A DNA stretch of 64,000 nucleotides from Paenibacillus sp. FSL W8-0186 (GTDB taxonomy: Bacteria > Bacillota > Bacilli > Paenibacillales > Paenibacillaceae): contig NZ_CP150207.1 in assembly GCF_037969765.1 (NCBI RefSeq), forward strand, positions 3,899,001-3,963,000, written 5' to 3'. The translations under genes were made by a program, and so were the position numbers. A model generated the notes under the pieces. The model saw only the letters and a list, made by a program, of their open reading frames with translations. It searched no databases and had not been told where the DNA came from. The stretch's first letter is position 1. Every line of letters starts with the position of its first letter. Below are positions 55,228-63,793 of this stretch, piece after piece.

Positions 55228-56715
55228 TTAGCGCAAGCGGTATGCCATGTCGCTCCAGCGAAGCTCGTTCTTGAACCGGCGCAGCGACGTATCCTTGTCA
55301 ATGATAACAGCCTCGATACCAGCCATTTCCGCCCAATCCGACAGATTCTCGGCCGTAATGTTATAGGACAGCACCGTATGGTGAGCCCCGCCTGCCAAAA
55401 TCCATGCTTCTGCAGCTTCTCTCAGCGACGGCTGCGGCTTCCAGAGTACGCGGGCAACCGGCAGCTTCGGCATCGGCTTCTCTACCTTTACCCCGTCAAC
55501 AACGTTAACGATCAGGCGGAAACGGTTGCCCAAGTCTACGAGGGAAGCGTTGACCGCCGGGCCGTCTTGACCATCGAAGACGATGCGCGCCGGATCTTCC
55601 TTGCCCCCGATGCCTAGCGGGTGAACCTCGATCGACGGCTTCGTCGCAGCTATCGTCGGGCAAACCTCAAGCATATGTGCGCCAAGGATCATATGCTTGC
55701 CCGGCTCGAAATGATACGTGTAGTCCTCCATGAAGGAAGTATTCTTGTTGTCGGCAAGCACTTTGAGCACGCGGGTCAATGCGGCGGTCTTCCAGTCGCC
55801 TTCGCCGCCGAAGCCGTAGCCCGCTTCCATCAGACGCTGTACAGCCAGACCCGGGAGCTGCTTCAGACCATGCAAGTCTTCAAATGTCGTAGTGAACGCA
55901 CCAAAATTACCAGCTTCAAGGAACTGTTTCATCGCGATTTCGAGACGCGCCTGATAAGCGATGGAATCGCGAACCGAACCAGGACTCAGACCTTCTTTGG
56001 TAATCGTGTATTTCTCAGCATATTCATCGAGAAGCTGCTTCACTTCTGCATCGCTTACTTCGTTTACCAGCTGTACGAGATCGCCGATACCATACCCGTT
56101 CACCGACCAGCCAAGCTGGATTTGCGCTTCAACCTTATCGCCCTCAGTTACCGCTACCTCGCGCATGTTATCTCCAAAGCGCGCTACCTTCAGGCTGCGG
56201 CTCTCTGCATACGAAACGGCAGTCCGCATCCAACCGGCGATATCCTGGCGAACCTCGGCGTCCTCCCAATGACCGACAACGATTTTACGGGCAATGCCAA
56301 GACGGGCCCCGATATGGCCGTATTCCCGGTCGCCATGCGCAGACTGGTTCAGGTTCATAAAGTCCATATCGATCGTTTCCCAAGGAATGTCGCGGTTAAA
56401 TTGCGTATGGAAATGAAGCAGCGGTTTCTGCAATTGGGACAAGCCGCGAATCCACATCTTGGCCGGCGAGAACGTGTGCATCCATGTTATGATCCCGGCG
56501 CAGGATGAATCGCTGTTCGCTTCGACAATTAATTTATAAATTTCATCTGGTGTGGTTACAATTGGCTTAAATACGATGGATTGTGCAAACGCAGGATCTT
56601 TGTCCAGCTGCTCGGCAATGATGCGGGAATGCCCAGCTACCTCTTCCAACGTCTCAGGCCCGTACAAATGCTGACTTCCTGTTACAAACCAAAATGAATA
56701 CGGTTTCAAATTCAT
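55228..56715 (-). CDS. araA: L-arabinose isomerase AraA
   Basis: 495 residues, converts L-arabinose to L-ribulose with Mn. [40 protein letters not shown] and [23 protein letters not shown] are signature blocks that include the metal-site Glu and His. ATG 56715 has GGAGGCG nine nt upstream and gives the normal length; a start 20 codons earlier does not. Controlled by two AraR operators upstream. Confidence 0.95.
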   Translation of the reverse strand: MNLKPYSFWFVTGSQHLYGPETLEEVAGHSRIIAEQLDKDPAFAQSIVFKPIVTTPDEIYKLIVEANSDSSCAGIITWMHTFSPAKMWIRGLSQLQKPLLHFHTQFNRDIPWETIDMDFMNLNQSAHGDREYGHIGARLGIARKIVVGHWEDAEVRQDIAGWMRTAVSYAESRSLKVARFGDNMREVAVTEGDKVEAQIQLGWSVNGYGIGDLVQLVNEVSDAEVKQLLDEYAEKYTITKEGLSPGSVRDSIAYQARLEIAMKQFLEAGNFGAFTTTFEDLHGLKQLPGLAVQRLMEAGYGFGGEGDWKTAALTRVLKVLADNKNTSFMEDYTYHFEPGKHMILGAHMLEVCPTIAATKPSIEVHPLGIGGKEDPARIVFDGQDGPAVNASLVDLGNRFRLIVNVVDGVKVEKPMPKLPVARVLWKPQPSLREAAEAWILAGGAHHTVLSYNITAENLSDWAEMAGIEAVIIDKDTSLRRFKNELRWSDMAYRLR

Positions 56716-56776
56716 TGCGTTAACGCCTCCCAGAGTGATTGATTTCTTTAAGTAAGAATGGAATAGTTCTGCCAAC

Positions 56777-56829
56777 TTGTATATACAATATTTATATATT
56801 TAAATTCTTGATGTTAATTGTACGTACAA
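56777..56829. promoter_or_regulatory. araO: Tandem AraR operators upstream of araA
   Basis: TTGTATATACAA (56777-56788) and TTGTACGTACAA (56818-56829), both perfect palindromes, with centres 41 bp apart, about four helical turns. This mirrors the paired AraR sites of B. subtilis araABD, where the two sites bind cooperatively. The near one ends 62 bp before the araA start. Confidence 0.88.
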
Positions 56830-56910
56830 GTTCTTACCTAGATTCTATAGCTGCTCCTCTGAAAAGGCAAGTATTTTTTATCCCTATCGGTTCAAATTCC
56901 TATGTAATCT

Positions 56911-57195
56911 TCAATCATTCGTCCAGTAATCGATATCGCTTCGCAATCCCCGCCGCGGCCTAGCCTTAGCTTGTTCCTCCGTCCCTGCAACATTTAACAG
57001 CCTCAGGGTGGCTAGATTGGATTTGTCCGGCCAATTCAGATATCCGTCTCTCTCCAGCCGTCCCATAGCTGCCAGGATATCCCGCTCCATTCTGCCAGTT
57101 GTACGTTCAAGTTCCTTCATACTCGGAATACGACGGCGCTGTGACCAAAAATTATAAATAATCCGCAACAGCTTGCGTTCCAAATCAGGAAGCAT
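56911..57195 (-). CDS. Small winged-helix protein, LexA-like DNA-binding domain
   Basis: 94 residues. LRIIYNFWSQRRRIPSMKEL and AMGRLERDGYLNW look like the winged helix of LexA without the protease domain. AAAGGAGG lies eight nt before the ATG, and the gene overlaps the upstream one by 11 bp. Function unknown; possibly acts with the upstream gene product as a two-protein regulator. Confidence 0.65.
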   Translation of the reverse strand: MLPDLERKLLRIIYNFWSQRRRIPSMKELERTTGRMERDILAAMGRLERDGYLNWPDKSNLATLRLLNVAGTEEQAKARPRRGLRSDIDYWTND

Positions 57196-57556
57196 AGTAG
57201 CTGCCTCCTTTCGTCATTTGCTGCATAGATGATTGCACGATTGGTTGCGCGGTTGGTTGTACACTCGATCTTGCAGGTTGTTTCATAGATCGCTTCACGG
57301 GTTGTTTTATGGATGGTATTATGGATTGTTTTGTAGATTGTTTTATCGATTGTTTCATAGATGGCTTCACAGATTGCTTCACGGGATGAAGTGCGAGAAT
57401 TTGCTCAGTTCTAAAAGCTCTTGGCGCTCCCGATTGCAGACATGTTGCCCGAACCAGCCCACTGCAAATGGCATGAATGTGAATGGGCCGCTGCGAAATT
57501 CTGCCGCTGCGATCCATATATATGATCTCGACCACCTGGTTAATGTATTTTTTCAC
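57185..57556 (-). CDS. WYL-like small protein with repetitive Lys/Gln/Ser tail
   Basis: About 123 residues. Residues 1-58 (VVEIIYMDRSGRISQRPIHI, GLVRATCLQSGAPRAFRTEQ) resemble a WYL-type ligand or nucleic-acid binding strand set. Residues 60-115 are low-complexity KQS/KPS units from 12-bp DNA repeats and look basic and disordered. The start is uncertain: GTG 57556 or TTG 57559 follow GGAG at good spacing, ATG 57565 touches it. Overlaps the LexA-like gene. Confidence 0.55.
   Translation of the reverse strand: MKKYINQVVEIIYMDRSGRISQRPIHIHAICSGLVRATCLQSGAPRAFRTEQILALHPVKQSVKPSMKQSIKQSTKQSIIPSIKQPVKRSMKQPARSSVQPTAQPIVQSSMQQMTKGGSYYAS
57240..57385. repeat. Degenerate 12-bp repeats in a coding region
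   Basis: Units of the form GATTGTTTYRTA and variants repeat in phase with the reading frame, giving four-residue units such as KQSI and KQST. The repeat keeps the frame open. Confidence 0.75.
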
Positions 57557-57768
57557 CAAAATCATCTCCGATAAGAACGTTTGTTTGTATTATATACGAA
57601 CTTATGTTCTTTAACAAGTAGAAAATAGCGCCTGATTGCCCGGACTTTTCCTTAAGATGGCTTGTTTAGATTTGGTCAGGCAATGTTAAGGAATAGTAAG
57701 AGGGTCGGAGGAGAAGCATGGAGTATTAAAGGGAAAATCGATCATGTGAAATGAAAGGAGACTGCATC

Positions 57769-57891
57769 ATGTGGAAGCTTGGCGAAAGATATCGAGGCAA
57801 AGGGAAGGGGATTTTGTGGATTATTGTGTTTTGCATACTGATGGGGTGTGCGTATGTCGCGTACATTCTGTTTAGCGTGTATTGGTCATAA
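57769..57891 (+). CDS. Small single-span membrane protein (40 residues)
   Basis: A short frame with a very good AAAGGAG eight nt before the ATG. It begins MWKLGERYRGKGKG, followed by one hydrophobic segment (about 15-36). The positive N-terminus suggests the C-terminus is outside. No family recognised. The plus-strand gene stands alone between minus-strand genes. Confidence 0.6.
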   Translation: MWKLGERYRGKGKGILWIIVFCILMGCAYVAYILFSVYWS

Positions 57892-58026
57892 AGAAACTTA
57901 CAGGGAGTCTGCGTCTTGAGACCAATGGGGTTGCTAATCCCCTTGTTCCTCTAGATTAAGGCTTAACCATGGGTAATAATCACTGCGACTCGCCTGCAAG
58001 CTGGCAGCCTAGTATGGGAAGGCGTC

Positions 58027-58219
58027 CGCTAGATGTATTTTCTACATTTACTTTAAGCTAATAAGGGTAAATTTTGCGAAGTAAATGTAATTCCTACATC
58101 TAGTTTACGGTATTTTGCCTAACTAGCCTCCATATCTCATTTCTAACTGTAAGAATTGCAGCTAGTTTGTATCGTCAACGATAAACGGTAGTTTTTAAAT
58201 GTAACAAATACAATTAGTT
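58027..58219. repeat. Four-palindrome array, 27-bp family, second location
   Basis: Elements with 11-5-11 layout at 58027, 58079, 58141 and 58193; start spacings are 52, 62 and 52 bp, identical to the array at 42204. Arms have drifted (for example AAGTAAATGTA and TTCTAACTGTA), yet the spacing is exact. Confidence 0.82.
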
Positions 58220-58428
58220 CGCACTAACTAGCTAGCTAAACAGCGAATGGCTGATAGCAATTAGAGGTAGTGGATAGTAAAGCAGCAAATAGCAAATAGT
58301 GGATAGCGAATAACGGAGTAACAATAAAGAAGTATCGAAAAAGCTACGAATAGAGAACCAATAGCAAAATCACAAATCCTACAATGAAGCAGCAATTACG
58401 CAGAGGAAACTCCCGGCGCCATGGGAAT
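58220..58428. other. Low-complexity gap before the phage module
   Basis: A run of short words such as ATAGCAAATAG and GGATAGCGAATA with no gene, terminator or promoter that I can support. It separates the array from the phage amidase stop. Confidence 0.5.
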
Positions 58429-59148
58429 TTACTTCTGTAATCTGCTGAGGATCGTGCCAAGCGTTCCGATATCAATCAGGTCGGTTGCTTTCCAGTCCGG
58501 ACTAATTCCAGCGTGCGTAATAAGCCATTCGCGACCACTCTCTTTCCAAGTCTGTTTTGCCCCTGAATCGGCGGGTTCCTGTTGTTGTTTTACCCCTTTC
58601 GGCTTCAATCCGAGGAACTGGGCCACGCCGCGCACATGCCCTTGCGCAATTACTTCAATAACCTCCTGCTGCTTCAGCTTGTTCGCATCGTTAACTACAT
58701 CAACAAACAAATTCTCCGTCAGCACCGCAGGCATTTTGCTCTCTCTAACCATATGGAGGTTCTTCGTTTTCTCCCCCCTGTCGTTGACGCCGTAAGGCTT
58801 GAGCTCCGTCATGACGGCGTTATGCAAAACGTCCTGCAAGGACCTAGAAGCCGCGGATGCCGCAGTATAGCAGTACGATTCGAAGCCTCCCGCCCCACCC
58901 CCGGCGTTACAGTGAACGGAGATAAGAATATCGGCACTCGCCTGATTGGCTTTGTCGGTGCGTTCTTTTAAAGTCATATCGGCATCCGAACTGCGGGAGA
59001 GCAGCACCTTAACACCCTCATATTGCGATTCGAGCCGCCGTTTAATGGCTAGAGATAATTGGAGGGTAATGTCCTTTTCTTTCAATCCATTTCCTGTTGC
59101 CCCCGGATCTTTACCTCCGTGGCCTGCGTCAATCCATACCGTTTTCAT
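58429..59148 (-). CDS. Phage endolysin, N-acetylmuramoyl-L-alanine amidase
   Basis: About 239 residues. Amidase_3 domain (about 1-175) with WIDAGHGGKDPGA, HCNAGGG and ENLFVD (zinc His, His and catalytic Glu region). The C-terminal part (about 180-239) is a linker and a small domain. No signal peptide; export by the holin encoded just upstream. ATG 59148 has GGGGCGG six nt upstream and lies within the holin gene's end. Confidence 0.85.
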   Translation of the reverse strand: MKTVWIDAGHGGKDPGATGNGLKEKDITLQLSLAIKRRLESQYEGVKVLLSRSSDADMTLKERTDKANQASADILISVHCNAGGGAGGFESYCYTAASAASRSLQDVLHNAVMTELKPYGVNDRGEKTKNLHMVRESKMPAVLTENLFVDVVNDANKLKQQEVIEVIAQGHVRGVAQFLGLKPKGVKQQQEPADSGAKQTWKESGREWLITHAGISPDWKATDLIDIGTLGTILSRLQK

Positions 59149-59413
59149 GATCATCCGCCCCTTTCAATGCTTGCTTCACAAACTGATTGCCGTACACTGC
59201 AAACGCCCCGGTAAGAATGCCCTGAATCAGTGAATCCGGTCCCCAGCCGAGCAGCCAAATAGTCAGCAGTACTGATACGACGGTAACAATATAGATGATG
59301 CTCCAATCGGGAACCTTGGGCGTCTTTTTGAGGATATAGCCAATCACCCAACACACCGCCACAACTCCGAATAAATACGGATGAATGAGATCAAAAATAG
59401 CGTTCCAGTCCAT
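59129..59413 (-). CDS. Phage holin
   Basis: 94 residues with two or three membrane segments (about 10-28, 38-60 and a weaker one at 63-78) and a charged tail (KGADDHENG). It lies next to the endolysin and overlaps it by 20 bp, the usual lysis-cassette order. The exact holin family cannot be stated. Confidence 0.75.
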   Translation of the reverse strand: MDWNAIFDLIHPYLFGVVAVCWVIGYILKKTPKVPDWSIIYIVTVVSVLLTIWLLGWGPDSLIQGILTGAFAVYGNQFVKQALKGADDHENGMD

Positions 59414-59444
59414 TTCTACCTTCCTTTCCAGCTTATAATATAGT

Positions 59445-59723
59445 TTATTCCTCCAGGCGGTCCAACCGCTTGTGTGCTTGCTTAGTCGACTCCTCCACCC
59501 TTGTCACGCGTTCGGATATTCCATCCAAGCGCTGGCTTTGAATCCGCATATCCACCCTTATGTCATCGACGCCGCGTTTGATATATTCCACGTCCGTCTG
59601 CAGGGTCGCTCCTGCCTCCGCGTCTTTCGCTGCATCCTGGCGTATGGTCCGCGTGCGCCCCAACCAGCCTAGCAAAATTCCACTAACGGCTGTCGCAATG
59701 GAGATAAGTATCGTAATTTCCAT
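59445..59723 (-). CDS. XhlA-like phage protein
   Basis: 92 residues: one N-terminal membrane segment (about 3-22) and a coiled coil (about 35-92: YIKRGVDDIRVDMRIQSQRL). This matches haemolysin XhlA of the PBSX lysis cassette, which works with the holin and amidase. It lies upstream of the holin by 31 bp and after a terminator. Confidence 0.75.
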   Translation of the reverse strand: MEITILISIATAVSGILLGWLGRTRTIRQDAAKDAEAGATLQTDVEYIKRGVDDIRVDMRIQSQRLDGISERVTRVEESTKQAHKRLDRLEE

Positions 59724-59740
59724 CCTGCTCCCTCCGTTTC

Positions 59741-59770
59741 AAAAGAAATAGCCCCCGGGAAATCGGGGGC
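59741..59770 (-). terminator. Terminator between tail and lysis genes
   Basis: GCCCCCG-N6-CGGGGGC on the minus strand, followed by a U-rich stretch (UAUUUCUUUU). A second small hairpin (59779-59794) precedes it. Confidence 0.85.
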
Positions 59771-59784
59771 AAAGGAAAAACGCC

Positions 59785-59895
59785 TTATAGGGCGTAAGAA
59801 TTTAGTAACTCTTGCACTTGAGCCTGCCACCGAAGCGGCACATCGTTAATAGCTTTTATATTTGCCATGATTAGATCATAGTATATTTTAGCCAA
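59785..59895 (-). CDS. Tiny phage protein (36 residues), CD1375-like
   Basis: A short frame that begins at TTG 59895 with GGGGGTGA five nt upstream and overlaps the end of the preceding gene by 8 bp. The sequence YYDLIMANIKAINDVPLRWQ resembles the tiny CD1375/XkdX-type proteins placed just after the tail genes in PBSX-like phages. Its role is unknown. Confidence 0.65.
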   Translation of the reverse strand: MAKIYYDLIMANIKAINDVPLRWQAQVQELLNSYAL

Positions 59896-60463
59896 CAGTC
59901 TCACCCCCTGTAATAATTTCTGCAAGTTCTGCAAGCGCTAGCTGCATTTCGAGTTTATCAGCTTCCTGCGATTCAGCTAGTTCGACGAGAGCCAGTTTAA
60001 GCTCGGTGTTCTCTGCCTGGAGACGTTCAAGTTCGGTTGGCTCTTGTGACTGTGGACAAGTAAGCTCCTCGATCTCTTCGGGTGATAAGCCCTCGCTCCA
60101 CAACGTCGGCTGCTCTGGGTGTGTATAAACAGGGAGTTGCCCGCGCTCTTCTTCGGGTTGAGTGGTCCATTTCGCATACATAGTTTGGTATTCACTCTCT
60201 GCCGCAGTTAGAGCATCCTGGTATTTCCGCCATGCTGCTATGTCAAAACGAGGACAGAATAAACCCGGAGGTACCGGGACCCCAACAATGTAACCAACTG
60301 GCTGCTGCTGCTCTTCTGACAGCTTGTCTTCAACGCAAGTATTGGTTTCAAGCTGCGTCACCAAATCCTGGTAATAGAAAGGAACGACTCCGTTAAAGGC
60401 ATCATTCACTAATTCGTCCTCCAGATAAACGCCGTCTGCATTTACTTTAGGTACTGCTTTCAC
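59888..60463 (-). CDS. Phage tail accessory protein, hypothetical
   Basis: 191 residues. Residues 1-80 contain KVNADGVYLEDELVND and a Pro-rich IVGVPVPPGLFCPRFD stretch seen in XkdW-like tail proteins; the last 60 form a predicted coiled coil (LERLQAENTELKLALVEL). It follows the tail fibre gene by 12 bp. Possibly a fibre chaperone; function is inferred from position. Confidence 0.6.
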   Translation of the reverse strand: MKAVPKVNADGVYLEDELVNDAFNGVVPFYYQDLVTQLETNTCVEDKLSEEQQQPVGYIVGVPVPPGLFCPRFDIAAWRKYQDALTAAESEYQTMYAKWTTQPEEERGQLPVYTHPEQPTLWSEGLSPEEIEELTCPQSQEPTELERLQAENTELKLALVELAESQEADKLEMQLALAELAEIITGGETVG

Positions 60464-60475
60464 GGTAATTCCTCC

Positions 60476-63109
60476 TTATTGTTCGGCCACAAATGACATG
60501 CTAAGCGTTAAATGTGTACTTTGAGATGGAAAAACAGCTAAGATATCACCATTAGCTTTTACATCAAAATAGGCAATATAGACATTCACCCCAGACATGA
60601 TTATTGAAGGTATTCTACTTGTTATTTTTGGCCTGTAACCAATCGGAAGCTTAAATACAACAGTTTCTGTCGCCCCACCTGTTACAATACCTTTCACATG
60701 GACAATCCCCATACTGTCTTTGAAATATTGAGCCGGAAATACACCGCTGCTCGATAATGTCCACCCATTCAACAACGTCGGCGTAATCCAACCTGGTGCA
60801 TCCTTCTCCGCTTTCTTCTGCTCAACGACGCTTACCCGATGCAGGGCTTCGGACACGCCTGCGGTCAAGTCGTTAAGTTGAGACTTTTCGTTTGTAGCCA
60901 GGCTTCCGCTTATCGGAACAATAGGTGATTTATCGAGTTTGAGATAGGTGACGCTATAAGCTGCTGATTGGTCATAGTCTGCGGTAGGTAAATAGGCTCG
61001 TTGTCTACCGTAAGCATTGACACTGTCGACAATACTCCACTTAAAATCCGCCATGGAATTCTTATATACACCTAGAACTACATTATTTTTATACCTTAGC
61101 TCTGAGGCAGAGCTTGGAATTTTGGTGCCATCTATTGCAATCCAACACCCTGTTCCATCAAGTTTCGGTTTCACACTCTCCCTTAACACCATCCCCGTAC
61201 CGAATTCGACCATGTTATCGCCTTCGGCTAGTGCCAAGCAACCCTCTGAAACGACTGGCTCAACGGTTTCTTTGGCAAGGCGGTACAGAAGCTGATAAGG
61301 CGTATATCCTTGATCGTTCATCACGGTTGGCAGGGTAGTGGTTCCACTACCCTCGACCAAATTGCCAGCTTTGTCGATTTGACCCCATGCCTTTACTCCA
61401 GTTCCCGGGTACGGTAAGCCCCAATTGTCGTTAGCGGCCATACGCCATCCTCTAAAGAACGCCTTAATCTCGTCTGCCGAAGGTGTGTAGTTGTCTCCCC
61501 AACCACTATCCGCATTAGAAACATGAAAAAGAAGGTAGTTGCCGCTGTCTGAGCCAACTGCATACGTATCCGCACCAGAAGATTGATCCATACGTACTAA
61601 CTGATTCCCGTTATATTTTGTCGCGAATGCTGTATACCTTGGCACTGTTTGAGGAGTAGGGCCGATATTCCGTAATCTTATACGTTTATATCCGGTGTAT
61701 GATATCGGCGCTTCGTAAACCACCTCGGGCAGATCCCCGGTTACTAGAACCTTTTTCCACTTCGCCAGCTTATTATACTGTCCGTTCCGTTCATAAAGTA
61801 CGTCCGGGTCGCTGCCGTCAAGTGGGTTCGCGTGTATCTCCGTCTGGAAAGTAAGCATGGATTTATGTTGCGGTTTGAACGGTTTCGGATTATTTCCATG
61901 GATGAGAACTGGATTTTTAAATAATATTGTCCCTATATCCCCGGAAAAAACGATCCTTATAGTACCCACATTTTGAGGAGCTTGTACGGTCAATGTCCTT
62001 GCGGTTGTCCCGTTCACTCCGTAGCCAGAAACTGCGTTGCCGCTACTGTCATAGAATTGAATACTGACAGTAGCCTGTACGGATGAATCACTCTCCCAAT
62101 ATAAAGAGTAATAATCTCCAGGAATAGCTGCTATGTCTTTGTAAATATTTTGCCCGGCGGCTGTCCTGATTAAAGTTGCAGCGTATGGCCCATCCACTGT
62201 AACAGTGTAGGATGTTCCCCAAGTCCACTCATAAAACGGTGGCAGCAAATTACCAGACGTAGCAATCGCATAGGGATTTTCCACGCCTACAATACCGGAA
62301 GAAACGAACGGGTATTTATCAGCAATTTCCTCACTGGTCATCCCATCTAGTGCCGCGTACTCGGCCTCCGAAAGCTTATAAATGCTCACCTCGTCGATGT
62401 TACAACCTTCGGCTCCAGTTCCTGTAAAGTTTTCATTTCCATTTTGATCAACAAGAGCAATTCTCGGAACTACATAACGAGCGCCAGGAGGAACTTTTGC
62501 CTTAACATACCCATATGTAAACTTCGAAGGGTTTCCATAAATAACGCTTCCTCCAATTAGTCCGCTTACATTATCGGTACCTGTCTCGTTCCAAAAAAAT
62601 AAGGTCATGTGTGCACCAGCAGATTGTGGCTTTATCCATGCTCCAAAAAGGATATATTCTCCTTCTGAAACCCTGTAGCAGTCTTCTACTACACTTCCTG
62701 CGAATCTATAATAATGAGTAGTATCAGTCGAAGTATCCGCCACAACCTTTAAAGAAGCACTCCCAGACTTTTTGACTGTTGTGTCTATACTCGCGGTTAC
62801 TCTATTATAAAAATATCGAGGATTTAGACTTTCACATCCTCCCCAGCTACCGAGTATATTAATCAGCGTTCGTCCCCGTACTTCGCCAAGCTTAAAGCGT
62901 GCGTCGCGCTTAGCGTTGATCGTTTGTAATCCTGGTTGCAGTGTAACAAACTCGGTGCTGGATCTATTTAGACGATTTTGGACATTACCAACGGCCTCGT
63001 CAATCTTATCCCAGTTCTCATTCAGCATCGTCTCAATATTAAAATACTCATTCCCATCGGCTACCGGATCCTTCTTCAACAAGTTCAAGTGTTCTGTGTT
63101 ACTTGCCAA
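60476..63109 (-). CDS. Phage tail fibre / tail spike-like protein
   Basis: About 877 residues. N-terminal helix EYFNIETMLNENWDKIDEAV is typical of PBSX-type tail fibres. The middle holds carbohydrate-binding-like beta domains (YRVSEGEYILFGAWIKPQSA, IYKLSEAEYAAL, and GDYYSLYWESDSS), and the end a receptor-binding beta tip (GWTLSSSGVFPAQYFKDSMG). TTG 63109 has AGGAGGTGG just upstream and overlaps the preceding gene by 11 bp; a start 17 codons earlier is in the wrong place. Likely decides host range. Confidence 0.75.
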   Translation of the reverse strand: MASNTEHLNLLKKDPVADGNEYFNIETMLNENWDKIDEAVGNVQNRLNRSSTEFVTLQPGLQTINAKRDARFKLGEVRGRTLINILGSWGGCESLNPRYFYNRVTASIDTTVKKSGSASLKVVADTSTDTTHYYRFAGSVVEDCYRVSEGEYILFGAWIKPQSAGAHMTLFFWNETGTDNVSGLIGGSVIYGNPSKFTYGYVKAKVPPGARYVVPRIALVDQNGNENFTGTGAEGCNIDEVSIYKLSEAEYAALDGMTSEEIADKYPFVSSGIVGVENPYAIATSGNLLPPFYEWTWGTSYTVTVDGPYAATLIRTAAGQNIYKDIAAIPGDYYSLYWESDSSVQATVSIQFYDSSGNAVSGYGVNGTTARTLTVQAPQNVGTIRIVFSGDIGTILFKNPVLIHGNNPKPFKPQHKSMLTFQTEIHANPLDGSDPDVLYERNGQYNKLAKWKKVLVTGDLPEVVYEAPISYTGYKRIRLRNIGPTPQTVPRYTAFATKYNGNQLVRMDQSSGADTYAVGSDSGNYLLFHVSNADSGWGDNYTPSADEIKAFFRGWRMAANDNWGLPYPGTGVKAWGQIDKAGNLVEGSGTTTLPTVMNDQGYTPYQLLYRLAKETVEPVVSEGCLALAEGDNMVEFGTGMVLRESVKPKLDGTGCWIAIDGTKIPSSASELRYKNNVVLGVYKNSMADFKWSIVDSVNAYGRQRAYLPTADYDQSAAYSVTYLKLDKSPIVPISGSLATNEKSQLNDLTAGVSEALHRVSVVEQKKAEKDAPGWITPTLLNGWTLSSSGVFPAQYFKDSMGIVHVKGIVTGGATETVVFKLPIGYRPKITSRIPSIIMSGVNVYIAYFDVKANGDILAVFPSQSTHLTLSMSFVAEQ

Positions 63110-63677
63110 CTGAACCACCTCCTGCAAATTTTGATAGCGGCACCTGCTCCAATTCGCCAAGCGTTATGACGGCATGGATGTCTTGAATCAGCAAATAGCT
63201 GAATTCGTACTCGACCGCCAGATGAGCCGGTTTAAGTTCTTCGATAACAGCTTTGAGATCATCCAGATTCGGTGGAACGCCGATTGTATCAATAAACTTC
63301 ACCGTGATGCTCCATTCATCCGGCTGAAAGGATACATCGACCGTACCGCCGTCGTATGCTTCGGCGACATTTTTGACCAGCCGTCCCGTAAATTGCCCAG
63401 CGCCTCGCAGCTTTGACTCCACGACGGCGCGCCGCTGTGCCAGTGGCTTGGCCAGGTCTGTTTCAATCCCCAGTTCCTGCTCCCAGCGGTTCAGCCCCCA
63501 GGTGGCCGTCTTGACGAAAAATTGCTCCAATGTCTCATCGAGCGCCTGGTACAGCAGATCCAATTCTGCACCTTTTGCATTCATATCCCCTCGTATGACG
63601 CGGGAGGTTTCATAATAACCCGGTAGGTACGAAAATAGCTCGCGCCCTCTCGGGCTTGTCATTATTTGAGCATTCAT
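63099..63677 (-). CDS. YmfQ-like phage tail protein (DUF2313)
   Basis: 192 residues. LGIETDLAKPLAQRRAVVES and YSFLIQD-like end match DUF2313/XkdU, a baseplate-associated protein that follows baseplate J in PBSX-like phages. It overlaps the tail-fibre gene. The 116-bp gap to the baseplate-J gene is larger than usual, and I see no gene in it. Confidence 0.8.
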   Translation of the reverse strand: MNAQIMTSPRGRELFSYLPGYYETSRVIRGDMNAKGAELDLLYQALDETLEQFFVKTATWGLNRWEQELGIETDLAKPLAQRRAVVESKLRGAGQFTGRLVKNVAEAYDGGTVDVSFQPDEWSITVKFIDTIGVPPNLDDLKAVIEELKPAHLAVEYEFSYLLIQDIHAVITLGELEQVPLSKFAGGGSVGK

Positions 63678-63793
63678 AGACGACCACCATTTCCAGTACT
63701 CATTATCGTTTTATAATTCATAATTTCAACACCATCCTCAGCAACATTCGCCGACTCGTGCTTGCATCAGCCCACGAACACTCCATCACCACA

